64,000 bases of DNA from Flavobacterium sp. WC2421 (GCF_040822115.1 NZ_CP162004.1:3271001-3335000), one strand, 5' to 3'. Counted from the first letter of the stretch, positions 51,800 through 61,711 are shown. Notes: generated by a model from the sequence alone, not told the origin. Numbers and translations: made by a program.

Positions 51800-52891
51800 A
51801 TGATTACATCAAAAATAATCTCAAACGGGATCTTAAGAGCATTACTAACTATTGTAATAATATGTTGTGTTTTGTATTTTTTATATGAAATACAAACTGT
51901 AATTCTCTATTTGTGTATTTCACTCATCCTTTGTTTAATCGCAAACCCATTTCTCTTATTTTTAAATCAAAGACTTAAATTCAAAAAAATATTTGCAACA
52001 ATAACAACCTTGTTACTATTTGTATTTATACTTGTAGGTTTTGTACTTCTTTTTGTCCCACTTATCATTTCACAAGCAGAAAACTTATCCCTATTAGATA
52101 CTAATTTACTTCAAAGTCAACTTACAATATTAGAACATAATATAGAAAACTACTTTAACATACATAATTTAGATCTACAAGGAATCTTAAATAACTCCAA
52201 TTTGTCTTCTAAGATTAATTATAATTTTTTTACTGACTTTATCAATACAATAATTAATCTTGTTGCTGGGTTTGGGATGGGATTAGCATCTGTTTTCTTT
52301 ATTACTTTTTTCTTTTTAAAGGACCAGAAAATTTTTAAGGAAAAAGCAAAAAAAATACTTCCAGATTCCAATGAAGAAAAAATTCTAAACTCAGTTGAAA
52401 AAATAAATCAGTTACTCACTAGGTATTTTATTGGTCTACTGGTTCAATTGACTGTAGTATTTATACTTTATTTCATAGTTCTAATCATTTTTGGAAGTAA
52501 GAATGCTTTTATTATTGCATTCTTATGTGCCCTACTAAACGTAATTCCTTATATAGGCCCTATAATAGCTACAGTTTTATCAGCCATACTAACACTTATC
52601 AGTGCTATTGGAACCGATTTTAAAACTGAAATGCTTCCTACAACAATATATGTAGTAATTGGTTTTCTCATTGTTCAAATTTTAGATAATAACATCAGCC
52701 AGCCCATCATTTTTTCAAAAAGTGTTAAGTCACATCCATTAGAAATATTTTTGGTCACGCTAATTAGCGGAATAACTTTTGGAATTTTCGGGATGGTCGT
52801 GGCAATCCCTATTTATACAATTATGAAAGTTATCGCCAAGGAATTTTTCCCAAACAACAAAATCGTGTCTGTTTTAACTGAAAAAATATAA
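51800..52891 (+). CDS. AI-2E family transporter
   Basis: 363 residues from ATG at 51800; a TTG at 51749 would add 17 residues. About eight membrane segments, starting with GILRALLTIVIICCVLYFLY, plus a soluble loop in the first half. The family motif FLCALLNVIPYIGPIIATVL is near 245 and QILDNNISQPIIFSKSV near 300. It is a distant paralogue of the gene at 20258. Substrate unknown. The end is two bases from the next start. Confidence 0.85.
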   Translation: MITSKIISNGILRALLTIVIICCVLYFLYEIQTVILYLCISLILCLIANPFLLFLNQRLKFKKIFATITTLLLFVFILVGFVLLFVPLIISQAENLSLLDTNLLQSQLTILEHNIENYFNIHNLDLQGILNNSNLSSKINYNFFTDFINTIINLVAGFGMGLASVFFITFFFLKDQKIFKEKAKKILPDSNEEKILNSVEKINQLLTRYFIGLLVQLTVVFILYFIVLIIFGSKNAFIIAFLCALLNVIPYIGPIIATVLSAILTLISAIGTDFKTEMLPTTIYVVIGFLIVQILDNNISQPIIFSKSVKSHPLEIFLVTLISGITFGIFGMVVAIPIYTIMKVIAKEFFPNNKIVSVLTEKI

Positions 52892-52893
52892 AA

Positions 52894-54072
52894 TTGCAAC
52901 ATTCCATTTTAGATACTGAAATTCAAGAATTTATTGACAAAAATTTAGAAGTACCAATTTCAAAATTAGCGCTTCAAAGAAACCCTTTTCCTACTATTGA
53001 ATGGATTACAATTTTGAATCAAATAGAAGCCAAAACAAAATCAAAAGATAAATTACCAACTTGGTTTAACACTAAAAATATAATTTACCCTAGCAAAATT
53101 TCTGTTGAACAAACCTCATCTGAAAAAACAGCAGTTTACAAGAGTACTTTAGTTTCAGGAGAAAAGTTAATTGATCTTACAGGTGGTTTTGGTGTCGATG
53201 ATTATTATTTTGCAAAAAAAATTACAGCGGTCACTCATTGTGAAATTAATCCCGAACTTTCATCTATTGTTAAACATAATTTTGAGCAATTAAATACTAA
53301 AAATATTAGTTGTTATGCAGCTGACAGTTTAGAGACCTTAAAATCATTTAATAGCAAATGGGATTGGATATATATTGACCCTTCAAGACGCAACGATGCC
53401 AAAGGAAAAGTTTTTATGCTTAAAGATTGTTTGCCAAATGTTCCTGATAATCTTGATTATTATTTTAAAAACTCAAATGCTATTCTTATAAAAACAGCCC
53501 CTTTACTTGATCTATCAGCCGGATTATCGGAATTAAAGCATGTACAAACAATCCATATTGTAGCTGTTGACAATGAAGTAAAAGAATTATTATGGGAATT
53601 ACACAAAGACTACCTTGGGGAAACAACTATTAAAACAGTTAATATTCTAAAAGATAAAACAGACTTTTTTGAATTTGTTTTCAATAAACAAGGCGTCATT
53701 CCAAGTTACGCCTTACCTCAAAAATATTTGTACGAACCCAATAGTGCAATAATGAAATCAGGAGGGTTTGATGAAATTGCTGTTTTTTTTAGTTTAAATA
53801 AATTACATAAACATTCTCATTTATACACTTCTCAAGAAAAAATAGATTTTCCTGGTAGAATTTTTCTAATTCAAAACTGCTTTTCTTATAGCAAAACAGA
53901 AATGAAAAACTTTCTATCCAACACTAAAGCCAACATCACTACTCGTAATTTTCCAGATACAGTCGAAACCATTCGAAAAAAATGGAAAATAAAAGAAGGT
54001 GGGAATATATATTGTTTTTTTACTACTGATGAAAATAACAATAAAATAGTTTTAATTTGCAACAAAATATAA
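52894..54072 (+). CDS. SAM-dependent methyltransferase with THUMP-like C-terminus
   Basis: 392 residues, apparently starting at TTG (52894), two bases after the transporter stop; no nearby ATG in frame fits. Residues ~95-230 are a Rossmann methyltransferase: LIDLTGGFGVDDYYFAK near 95 (SAM loop), CEINPELSSIVKHN near 118 and DWIYIDPSRRNDAKGKVFML near 160 in the place of the catalytic DPP(R/Y). The C-terminal ~80 residues resemble the THUMP-like domain. Methylation target, possibly RNA, is unknown. Confidence 0.82.
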   Translation: MQHSILDTEIQEFIDKNLEVPISKLALQRNPFPTIEWITILNQIEAKTKSKDKLPTWFNTKNIIYPSKISVEQTSSEKTAVYKSTLVSGEKLIDLTGGFGVDDYYFAKKITAVTHCEINPELSSIVKHNFEQLNTKNISCYAADSLETLKSFNSKWDWIYIDPSRRNDAKGKVFMLKDCLPNVPDNLDYYFKNSNAILIKTAPLLDLSAGLSELKHVQTIHIVAVDNEVKELLWELHKDYLGETTIKTVNILKDKTDFFEFVFNKQGVIPSYALPQKYLYEPNSAIMKSGGFDEIAVFFSLNKLHKHSHLYTSQEKIDFPGRIFLIQNCFSYSKTEMKNFLSNTKANITTRNFPDTVETIRKKWKIKEGGNIYCFFTTDENNNKIVLICNKI

Positions 54073-54076
54073 TAAA

Positions 54077-54643
54077 ATGAAACAACTAATTGTAATAGCA
54101 TTCTTCTTATTTACTGGAAATTTATTTGCTCAAACACCTTGTGATTATAGCTCAAACGTCACTGACTCCATAGGAACTTACAAATCGACCAAAGAATACT
54201 TAATGAGTGAGAAAATTTTTGCCGGAAACTCCAGTTATATTTTTTATTCATTGGCATTAACCGACGGATTGCCAACATTAAATGTGCAACTCATTCAAAA
54301 AAGTAAAGGCTTTCTTAAAGCAAATTGCTTTGATAAAAATTCAAAATTATTCTTACAATTAAATAATGGTAAAATAATTACCATGATACATATCGATCAA
54401 GAAAATTGTGGAACTATGCTTAGAGATGAGAATGGTTTTGACAATCGGGTAACCTCTGGAATATTTATGTTTATGAAAGGAAGTTTAGAAGACTTAAAAA
54501 GCTCACCATTTTCGATGATGAGAATAAAATATTTAACGGAAAGTGAGGACTATGTAATTAGGAAAGAGTTTAAATCAGAACTAAACAGTCAAGTGTATGA
54601 ACCTGATACGTATTTCATCAAAAACTTACGTTGTGTAGAATAA
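54077..54643 (+). CDS. Secreted protein of unknown function
   Basis: 188 residues with signal peptide MKQLIVIAFFLFTGNLFAQ. Mature protein is mixed alpha/beta with four Cys, including SLALTDGLPTLNVQLIQK, NGKIITMIHIDQENCGT and MFMKGSLEDLKSSPFSMMRI. No family recognised. The chain ends RCVE; the last five codons and stop form the left arm of a perfect inverted repeat whose right arm encodes the end of the convergent dipeptidase. It starts four bases after the methyltransferase and is probably in the same transcript. Confidence 0.75.
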   Translation: MKQLIVIAFFLFTGNLFAQTPCDYSSNVTDSIGTYKSTKEYLMSEKIFAGNSSYIFYSLALTDGLPTLNVQLIQKSKGFLKANCFDKNSKLFLQLNNGKIITMIHIDQENCGTMLRDENGFDNRVTSGIFMFMKGSLEDLKSSPFSMMRIKYLTESEDYVIRKEFKSELNSQVYEPDTYFIKNLRCVE

Positions 54644-54661
54644 ATAATTATTCTACACAAC
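54630..54661. terminator. Bidirectional hairpin built from both convergent stop regions
   Basis: Perfect 14-base arms GTTGTGTAGAATAA (54630-54643) and TTATTCTACACAAC (54648-54661) around a four-base loop. Each arm ends exactly at a stop codon, so the hairpin encodes the CVE C-termini of both genes. No long T run follows, so it may act as an mRNA end-protector. Confidence 0.75.
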
Positions 54662-55313
54662 TCCATTTTACGTTGGATACTTTATCATTTAAAGCCGATT
54701 TTAAATTATAATGCCACCATTCTGAATCAAAGGAATTGAAATTAGCTTTTACCATTACTCTTTTTAGCAGTTTCCTGTTATTAATAACTTTTTTTGAAAG
54801 ATTAGAATAACCATGACTGGCTTCTTCTCCAAAAAAATCAAAAGGAGTTCCCATTTCAAGTTCTTTTCCGCTACGCTTGTCAACTAAAGTGATATCTACT
54901 GCACCTCCTCTATTATGGATTGATCCTTTACTTGGATCAGCAACATATTTTGGATTGGAAACTATTTGCCACATCTTTTTTTGAATATCTAAAGGCCTGT
55001 AACAATCAAAGAATTTAATTCTATATCCTTGATCCATGAACAATTTATTAGCTTCTATGATTGCATTTACCGTTTTCATTCTTAGAAAACACTCGGCACA
55101 ATCATACACTTTGGCTTTTAAAAAATTATCCTCGGTAGCATATTTCATATCATAAGCAAAATCAGTACTATAATCCTTTAAATTTACAAATGTGGTGTCG
55201 TTTACTAGTACTATATCTTTTATCTGTTTGTTAGGAATAGCAACTTGTGCTTTACAAGAAATAAATAATAAAAAGAAACCTATTAAAAAACCAAGTTTAA
55301 AAGAAGAATTCAT
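54648..55313 (-). CDS. D-alanyl-D-alanine dipeptidase (VanX-like, M15D)
   Basis: 221 residues from ATG at 55313 (MNSSFKLGFLIGFFLLFISC, a lipoprotein signal with lipobox ISC); the longer frame upstream adds ten non-signal residues. Zinc ligands in the motif SIHNRGGAVDITLVD near 120 (SxHxxGxAxD), and the catalytic Glu and third His in DSEWWHYNLKS near 200. RIKFFDCYRPLDIQKKMW near 80 has the substrate Arg. The enzymes cleave D-Ala-D-Ala; without VanHA genes nearby this is probably a peptidoglycan dipeptide recycling enzyme. Convergent with the secreted protein gene. Confidence 0.92.
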   Translation of the reverse strand: MNSSFKLGFLIGFFLLFISCKAQVAIPNKQIKDIVLVNDTTFVNLKDYSTDFAYDMKYATEDNFLKAKVYDCAECFLRMKTVNAIIEANKLFMDQGYRIKFFDCYRPLDIQKKMWQIVSNPKYVADPSKGSIHNRGGAVDITLVDKRSGKELEMGTPFDFFGEEASHGYSNLSKKVINNRKLLKRVMVKANFNSFDSEWWHYNLKSALNDKVSNVKWSCVE

Positions 55314-55365
55314 AAATATATTTTTTTTATAAAAATAAAACATTTGAAGTGATTTAAATAGTAAA

Positions 55366-55400
55366 ACAAAAAAAACGCTAGTGTTAGCGTTTTTTTTGTT
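55366..55400. terminator. Bidirectional terminator after the giant T9SS gene
   Basis: AAAAAACGCTA / TAGCGTTTTTT eleven-base stem around GTGT, flanked by A and T runs, 22 bases past the stop of the minus-strand giant gene. Confidence 0.9.
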
Positions 55401-55421
55401 TTAATTACGGAAAATATATCT

Positions 55422-58400
55422 TTATTTTTTTAAAACTTTTTGACTTATCATTCCTTTATTAGTATTAATTTTTACAATATAAGTTCCTCGTTGTACATTG
55501 AAAGGAATTTCAATTGTATCTAAACCTGATAAATTGTCAACTCCAATTAATTTTTGACCAAGAATGTTATATATTGAAACTTCATCAATTATTACATCTG
55601 CTTTTTTAGTTATATTTATCTTCTTTTCCAAGTCATTATTATAAATCAATAAATTCGAATTCTTTAATTCATTCTTTTCAACAGCAAGCGTCTTAGCCGT
55701 TTCAAATGTTAATTCAAATCGATTGTTATAAGATCCTGCAACTAAATCAATTTCAGCAGTCCCATTTGTGATATCGTAATAAGTAGATGTTTCTTTATCA
55801 TGAATACTTATATTAGTATTTGAAGGTAAGAATTCTACTGCATCAATCATAAACTGAACAGCTCCTGGTGTATCAACTACAACTCCCAACGGATATGTTT
55901 TTGATGTGTCAAACGATCCAACTCCTTGTATAGTATATTCTAAATTATTAATTAAAAAATAAGAATCATTATCTTGAGTGTCAATTTGATATGCATCGTA
56001 CCCTACGTCTACACCATCGGTTGCGTACTCATTCATAAATCCTATAAGTAATTCTCTGTGGAATTTATTAACGGTGTTAAAGCCCAATCTAATTTTAGTG
56101 TTATAATTATTATATACGATATCATTACTATTATCATTAAAATGATCTGTTTTTTTAGTTTTATTTGAAACACTATTCTTAAATAAAGTATTAGAAATTG
56201 GAACTGACAAATCATCCACGTCACTTTCTTTAACAAAAGCCCGTTGATTATTATTAAAGATAATTGGTTCTGAAGTACCAATACTCACATCTCCATTTAC
56301 AAAAAAACCTTGTCCAACCGGAATATACTGGTATGAAATTTTAGTACTGGTACCCACACCACTAATCCCCACCGGCGCAACTGGGGCAACCCCTCCTACT
56401 AAAGTCAATGTCGCGTATCCTCCTGTATAACCTGACAATATATGAGTGCCATTGCTAGGGGAATGTTGCCAAAAATAAAGCGTTCCATCAATTATATTTA
56501 CCGAATTATTTCCTCCATTTGCAACAGAAATGTTGTCTCTTATAAACTCAAAAGCATCTAAAGCAGAAGGATAAGGATTACCTACCAAAAATAAATTATC
56601 TGCCAAAACCGTATTGCTATTTATTAATCCATTAAAAGGTTTTCCCTTAAATGTATAATTTTGGGTAGATCCAGAAACACCAGCTCCTTTTAATGTAAAT
56701 CCTTGAGAAGGTCGAATGGGATCCGTTTCAATAAAATGAATCCAATTAGCATATTCAGAACCGTTTTCAAATTTATACAACCAATACCTTGCAAGGCTTA
56801 AAGGGGATGCACTACCATCATAACCAGAAACCCAATTAATCGCTAACGGAGTTGTTGTAGTTCCATCTTTAAAAACACCATCTACGGTATAGTTATTATT
56901 AATTGCCGTACCATTTATAGGTCCTACAGGAGAAGACCAATAGTTATAATTATATTTATTTACCGTTCCTTGTTGGTCTCTTTTTATAAAACCTATGCTT
57001 GAAACATCGAGCTCACTATTCAAAGTTTGAACTAATTGGGATTGCCCAGTTAAATCTATTAAACCATCCAATTTTAAATAATGTGAAATTTGTATTTTAG
57101 TATCGTTATTAATTGATAATTTTTTATAAGTAGTTGCGTCTGTACCTTCCACAAACAATCCTAAAACTGTTTTATTTCCGGTAGAAGTTACATTATGTTT
57201 AATTTTTACAATGTTTCCATTTACTGTTAGTCCAACATTAACAATTGAAACTGCATTAGGAATAGTTTGAATTGCGCCATTTTTCCAAATAGACGAATCG
57301 TTCCATGCACCGTCAGCGATAGTTTCATAGGGCAATGGAGCGGTTTGAACCCCAGCTATAATTTTATTTTTATTTAGATATTTGATTCTTAAAAAATTTC
57401 GTTCATCTGTCAATCCTTCAATGGTTGTTCCATAAAATGTATTAAAATCATAATAGGCTTTTAATGTAGTCCAAGGAATTGATTTAATCTCATTACTGGA
57501 AATATTATGTGGTAATATGGCACCATCAGCAGTATTATCAACAAATTTATTAATTTCCTGATTCATCAAATAATTGAGTTGATTTGATGTTAATGCCGTA
57601 TCCCAGATATGAATTTCATCAATTTCACCATAAAATGGAGTTCTAATATCGTTTTTATTTACATAAAGTGCACCTACAGAATATCTTGAATAATTAGGTG
57701 TTGGATTTTGAAGATTAAAAGTGGATGAATCCAATACTCCATCTATATAAAGATCTGCACTACCTAGATAGTAAATTGCTACTATATTATGCCATTTTCC
57801 ATCTGCAACTGCAGTATTTGAAACAAATTTCAAACTACCGTCCCATAAAGCTTCAATTTTATTAGCGGAATTTAATCGTAATTCTAAATTAATTCCTTTA
57901 CTCATTATGGTTTTATTAGCAGCTACTGTACCGTCATTTCTCAACCAAAAACCAATAGTAAAAGAACCACTATTAAGATTCAAAGCATACTCACCTACTA
58001 AAAAATTACTAGCTCCAATACTTACCAATTCTTTAGATTCAACTTTAGGCACTTTACCAAAAGTGAAATACTTAGTTCCGTCAAAATCATACCAAGTTTG
58101 TAAATTACCATTACCATCGGATTTTAGTGGAATTACATCAACTATGTCGCCATCATTAAACGCACTATTGTCACTAACAATCAATGCATATTCTTCTGTT
58201 GCTAATTTTGAAAATGCACTAAAAGCTGCTACCGGAATCCCAACAAATACATTCCCAACATCTCCTCCAGTTTCTACCACTTTCCATTTTTTATTAATTT
58301 TAGTTACTGAACTAGTTAAACCAGTACGTATTGTTGTAACATTTGAACTACCCGCAGAATAAGTACCGTTATCTGAACCCCAAACTAAAAAATTTTTATC

Positions 58401-60239
58401 TATTACAAATTCATTGATATTAGCACTATTGGTACTTGCAATGACCCCTAAACCAATTGTTACCTCATTATTGTCATTGGAACTTCTTGATTGTTTTTGA
58501 TATAAATCTGATGCTATATCTCTACCTATTCCAGCAATGTTATAATTAAAACCTGCATTTGAAGTACTATTCCAAATGATTCCCCCAGCAGAATTAATAT
58601 AATCTTTACTTGTACCATTAATTCCTAAAGTAATTCCATATTTTATAGCAAGATATGTTTCAATCTTTGGACGATTCCCATCTAAAACACGAGAAGCATA
58701 TGATAATATTTCTGCGACCCTACCATTTAGATTCCCATAATTCGTCCCGCTATTTATATTTTTACCAATATTATATGGAGTACCTTTCCAAGTTGATCCA
58801 TCAAGATAACCCAAATTAGAAAAGCTAACACTTGAACTAACCAAAGTTCCAACTGTATTTGTATTAAACAGTAAATCGACACCATCTGAAGCAGTAGTTG
58901 TTTTATTTCTAGTATTGATTATTCCTGCTTTAGAATAATTCCCTATTACGTCTCCAGTACTAAAATAAGGAGTAGTCGTAGTTGTTTGCCATTGATTAAA
59001 CCATAATCTTTCATTGGTTAAACGAGTTGAAAAATTTCCAAATCCAATTCCAGTATGTTCACCTGAAATTATAGGATAAGATGGGTTTGCTGCCGAAGTT
59101 CCTGAAATAATTGTCATAGGCGATGTAGATCCATCAATAGTAACATCTGGCTCCATTACTATAAAAGTTTCATGGGTATAATATCCATTATCAATATTGT
59201 ATAAAAATTGACTAATTCCTGAACCATCATTTTGAAATTTCACAACAGGATTGTAATTTATATTGCCACTGGCTGCATCAATAAAAGTGGGCTGATTTGC
59301 AATCGTAGTTTGTGACGCATCTTTTCCAAGAGATCCTAAATCCTTCCATAAAGGGATCTTTACCCCAGTAGCTAAATTAACTCCTCTTGTAGCTTTAAGC
59401 CAAAGTCTAAAATCAGGATTTCCTCCTCCCGGACCTGTTATAGTTGGGTCATATCCTTCACCACTCACAACATAAGTGTAAATAGGATTTGCAGAATCAT
59501 TACTAGGAATTGAAATAATAGCTTCTTTAGTACCAGTTGATTGTGGTGTGAATTTCACCATCAAATACGCAACACCACCTGGATTTATTGTAGTTGCAGT
59601 AAGAAGTACTATTGAGAAATCTGCTGATTGTACTCCAGTTGAAGGGTTATAACCAAAACAAGTTAAACTCCCCAATATCAAAGGACAAGTTCCTGTATTA
59701 ACGATTGCATACGTTCTTGAAGCAGATGCTCCCACAGTAACCGTTCCAAATAAGGTTCCAGTAGCCGAAGTAGGTACTGTTTGTCCATTAGAAATTGGCT
59801 GTGTTGGCGTTCCTCCTAAAACTGAAATAGAAGGTCTATTATCAAAACTTACCGTAAAAGAAAAAAGTCCAATATTTGAATCTATAGTAATAACAGAAGA
59901 ACCTGTACCACAACTATACGAATTCCTTTTTATTTTAAATTTACCAACATCTCCTTTTTTAATTTTATCATCAGAAATGTAAGGAATAGACGAAATAACA
60001 AAATTTAAATTGCTAGAAGAAATACTTTGAATATTTAAAGTAGGATTTCCATTTGTAGGGATATTGGTTACTGAAAACTCAATTTCACCAGATAAACCAA
60101 AGGCTACAGACCCGCCATTTGAAATATTGATTGCAGGACTACCATAACTTACATTTATAGTTGCTGTTTGTGCAAAATTAATTAATGAACTAAGTAACAA
60201 AATTATAAAAAAAAGTTTTTTGAGTAATTTTAACTTCAT
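55422..60239 (-). CDS. Giant T9SS-secreted LamG/choice-of-anchor protein
   Basis: 1605 residues. Signal peptide (MKLKLLKKLFFIILLLSSLINFAQ) precedes an N-terminal beta region. A choice-of-anchor D/ASPM-HYDIN-like Ig unit (~130-260) has GTVTVGASASRTYAIVNTG and PGGVAYLMVKFTPQSTGTKE. A LamG-like unit (~275-540) has DFRLWLKATRGVNLATG and IETYLAIKYGITLGINGTS. A conserved stretch follows with IAGIGRDIASDLYQKQSRS near 570, and a second LamG (~750-905) has KWHNIVAIYYLGSADLYIDG. The C-terminus is a type A T9SS sorting domain: DEVSIYNILGQKLIGVDN, FNVQRGTYIVKINTNKGM, ISQKVLKK. It is probably anchored at the cell surface or released. It is the last chromosomal gene before the tRNA junction. Confidence 0.86.
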   Translation of the reverse strand: MKLKLLKKLFFIILLLSSLINFAQTATINVSYGSPAINISNGGSVAFGLSGEIEFSVTNIPTNGNPTLNIQSISSSNLNFVISSIPYISDDKIKKGDVGKFKIKRNSYSCGTGSSVITIDSNIGLFSFTVSFDNRPSISVLGGTPTQPISNGQTVPTSATGTLFGTVTVGASASRTYAIVNTGTCPLILGSLTCFGYNPSTGVQSADFSIVLLTATTINPGGVAYLMVKFTPQSTGTKEAIISIPSNDSANPIYTYVVSGEGYDPTITGPGGGNPDFRLWLKATRGVNLATGVKIPLWKDLGSLGKDASQTTIANQPTFIDAASGNINYNPVVKFQNDGSGISQFLYNIDNGYYTHETFIVMEPDVTIDGSTSPMTIISGTSAANPSYPIISGEHTGIGFGNFSTRLTNERLWFNQWQTTTTTPYFSTGDVIGNYSKAGIINTRNKTTTASDGVDLLFNTNTVGTLVSSSVSFSNLGYLDGSTWKGTPYNIGKNINSGTNYGNLNGRVAEILSYASRVLDGNRPKIETYLAIKYGITLGINGTSKDYINSAGGIIWNSTSNAGFNYNIAGIGRDIASDLYQKQSRSSNDNNEVTIGLGVIASTNSANINEFVIDKNFLVWGSDNGTYSAGSSNVTTIRTGLTSSVTKINKKWKVVETGGDVGNVFVGIPVAAFSAFSKLATEEYALIVSDNSAFNDGDIVDVIPLKSDGNGNLQTWYDFDGTKYFTFGKVPKVESKELVSIGASNFLVGEYALNLNSGSFTIGFWLRNDGTVAANKTIMSKGINLELRLNSANKIEALWDGSLKFVSNTAVADGKWHNIVAIYYLGSADLYIDGVLDSSTFNLQNPTPNYSRYSVGALYVNKNDIRTPFYGEIDEIHIWDTALTSNQLNYLMNQEINKFVDNTADGAILPHNISSNEIKSIPWTTLKAYYDFNTFYGTTIEGLTDERNFLRIKYLNKNKIIAGVQTAPLPYETIADGAWNDSSIWKNGAIQTIPNAVSIVNVGLTVNGNIVKIKHNVTSTGNKTVLGLFVEGTDATTYKKLSINNDTKIQISHYLKLDGLIDLTGQSQLVQTLNSELDVSSIGFIKRDQQGTVNKYNYNYWSSPVGPINGTAINNNYTVDGVFKDGTTTTPLAINWVSGYDGSASPLSLARYWLYKFENGSEYANWIHFIETDPIRPSQGFTLKGAGVSGSTQNYTFKGKPFNGLINSNTVLADNLFLVGNPYPSALDAFEFIRDNISVANGGNNSVNIIDGTLYFWQHSPSNGTHILSGYTGGYATLTLVGGVAPVAPVGISGVGTSTKISYQYIPVGQGFFVNGDVSIGTSEPIIFNNNQRAFVKESDVDDLSVPISNTLFKNSVSNKTKKTDHFNDNSNDIVYNNYNTKIRLGFNTVNKFHRELLIGFMNEYATDGVDVGYDAYQIDTQDNDSYFLINNLEYTIQGVGSFDTSKTYPLGVVVDTPGAVQFMIDAVEFLPSNTNISIHDKETSTYYDITNGTAEIDLVAGSYNNRFELTFETAKTLAVEKNELKNSNLLIYNNDLEKKINITKKADVIIDEVSIYNILGQKLIGVDNLSGLDTIEIPFNVQRGTYIVKINTNKGMISQKVLKK

Positions 60240-60465
60240 GGCGATTGTAATTAATTATAATAAATATCACTTAATAGTCCTTAAAATTAAACAAAACACT
60301 TACGAAAAACAATAAAATAAACAAAATTATTTCGACTAAATACTAAAATAATCGATTAAAAACATTTTTTCTAAAATAGAATCAAGTCAGATTAGAACAA
60401 ATTTAAAAGAATCAACTTTCAAAACACTACAAATAAACGGGTAACTACTTTAAAACTAGAACAAA

Positions 60466-60510
60466 AAAAACCCTTGTAAAATACTGACTACTAGTATTAT
60501 ACAAGGGTAA
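60466..60510 (-). terminator. Native terminator of the truncated tRNA-Arg(TCT)
   Basis: On the minus strand ACCCTTGTA ... TACAAGGGT with an inner AATACT/AGTATT stem, then seven T. It lies just downstream of the tRNA 3' end and belongs to the chromosomal side. Confidence 0.82.
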
Positions 60511-60515
60511 TTAAG

Positions 60516-60572
60516 TGAAGGCAGAAGGATTCGAACCTTCGACCGCCTGCTTAGAAGGCAGGTGCTCTATCC
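60516..60572 (-). pseudogene. 3' fragment of tRNA-Arg (TCT), probable att site
   Basis: On the minus strand GGATAGAGC (D-loop/D-stem 3' arm), anticodon stem-loop CCTGC-CTTCTAA-GCAGG (anticodon TCT), variable loop, T-arm GAAGG-TTCGAAT-CCTTC and the 3' acceptor strand TGCCTTC with discriminator A are intact. The 5' acceptor (expected GAAGGCA) and 5' D-stem (GCTC) are missing: upstream reads TTCAAGGGTTTAGAA. A 3' half with its own terminator but no 5' half is the standard remnant left by an element integrated into a tRNA gene. Confidence 0.85.
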
Positions 60573-60620
60573 TTCTAAACCCTTGAAAACAGTACATTTA
60601 TTAATTTTCATTAGGAGATG

Positions 60621-60638
60621 TGCAAACTATATGCAAAC
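60621..60638 (+). repeat. Paired TGCAAAC direct repeats next to the att site
   Basis: TGCAAAC at 60621-60627 and 60632-60638, 11 bases apart (one helical turn), 49 bases from the tRNA fragment. They are possible arm-type recombinase or excisionase binding sites (inference). Confidence 0.4.
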
Positions 60639-60679
60639 AAAAACCTAGTTAAATAATTTTATTGTTAAACTTGATCCAA

Positions 60680-61309
60680 ATGTATTCTATTTTTTCAAAA
60701 CAAAAAAAGAAAAAAAAGAAAGCTCTACAAATTGAGGAAATGATGAACGAGAATGGAGGGAAGAATAACCGACTGAAAGTGAAGAATGCACTCTAAATTT
60801 GCTTGTATTTTTTATCTTAGAACAAAATAGGCTTGTTTGGAATAACAACCCCAAGCACCGCAGTAAAAAATGGAATTTTTATGGAATTTTTTATGAGGAG
60901 CGATGTGGCGTTGTTGCGGCAAATGACCAGTAGCCTCAGGATGGGAATAGAACGAAGTTTACGGAGTGATATGTAATACTGAGAGCGTTTCGTTGGGAAA
61001 AAATAAACAACAGCGTAGCGTTCCTTAATTTAATGCAAAGTGATAACGGAGCAAACCCAACTGCTGGTCATAGGAGCAACCGCTGAATTAACATGGGGCG
61101 AAATACAACAATACTGCTTTAATGTAGTAGAACGGAATAAAGCTGTATTTTGGATTTAGTAGCCCCTACGAACGAAGGAAGTGATTGTGTGGAATGATGA
61201 ACAAACAGCTGAAATAATAGCTGCTTATTTTCAAGCTGCTTTTATTTTGTGCTGTGAAGTGTTCTTTGGAATGGAAGGAAGAATGACTGACTGGAAAAGC
61301 ATCATGTAA
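60680..61309 (+). other. Cluster of short plus-strand ORFs, unrecognised, possibly decayed
   Basis: Four short frames: 60680-60796 (38 aa, Lys-rich start, ends NNRLKVKNAL), 60881-60976 (31 aa, MEFFMRSDVALLRQM...), 61040-61159 (39 aa from GTG, QTQLLVIGATAELTWGE), and 61163-61309 (48 aa, no start codon at its head, EQTAEIIAAYFQAAFIL). The last two share a reading frame and are separated only by two TAG codons, so they may be parts of one broken gene. Composition is less A+T-rich than the flanks. No family recognised. The rest of 60573-61711 shows no feature that I can support apart from the repeats beside the tRNA; 61400-61711 is strongly A+T-rich. Confidence 0.3.
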
Positions 61310-61711
61310 CAAAATGAACGACCAAAGTGAGACCGCTTGATTGCACGTGATAAGAAAACTTAACTAATTTAATGATAAATTGTAATTACGTCCACAAAAT
61401 AAACTTAGGGGATGGGTCGAATGTAAAAATATCATCAGGGGGGCATTGTTGGGAGTACTATACTTTTTCCTTCATATAGAAAAAGAAAAAATAAAGAAAA
61501 AAAATTATAATTTATAACTGAACTGATTATACATTTTAACCAATAATTTATTTAGTTATTTTTATTAAAATTGATTAAAAGAGCAATTAATGCTATATTA
61601 AAATATTGCAACACACTCTTAGTTATTCTATAGAAAGGAATATTTTAAAGGGTGTATGTATACTGCTTGAGTTTAATATTCGAAATAAAAGTTAAATTTA
61701 AAACAAGCCTA

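Noticed and set aside
54648..55313. Vancomycin resistance locus from the VanX-like gene
   Set aside because: No VanH or VanA ligase genes are adjacent; a lone M15D dipeptidase is common in peptidoglycan recycling, and Gram-negative bacteria are not vancomycin targets.
60516..60572. Functional tRNA gene
   Set aside because: The 5' acceptor strand and 5' D-stem are missing, so no cloverleaf can form.
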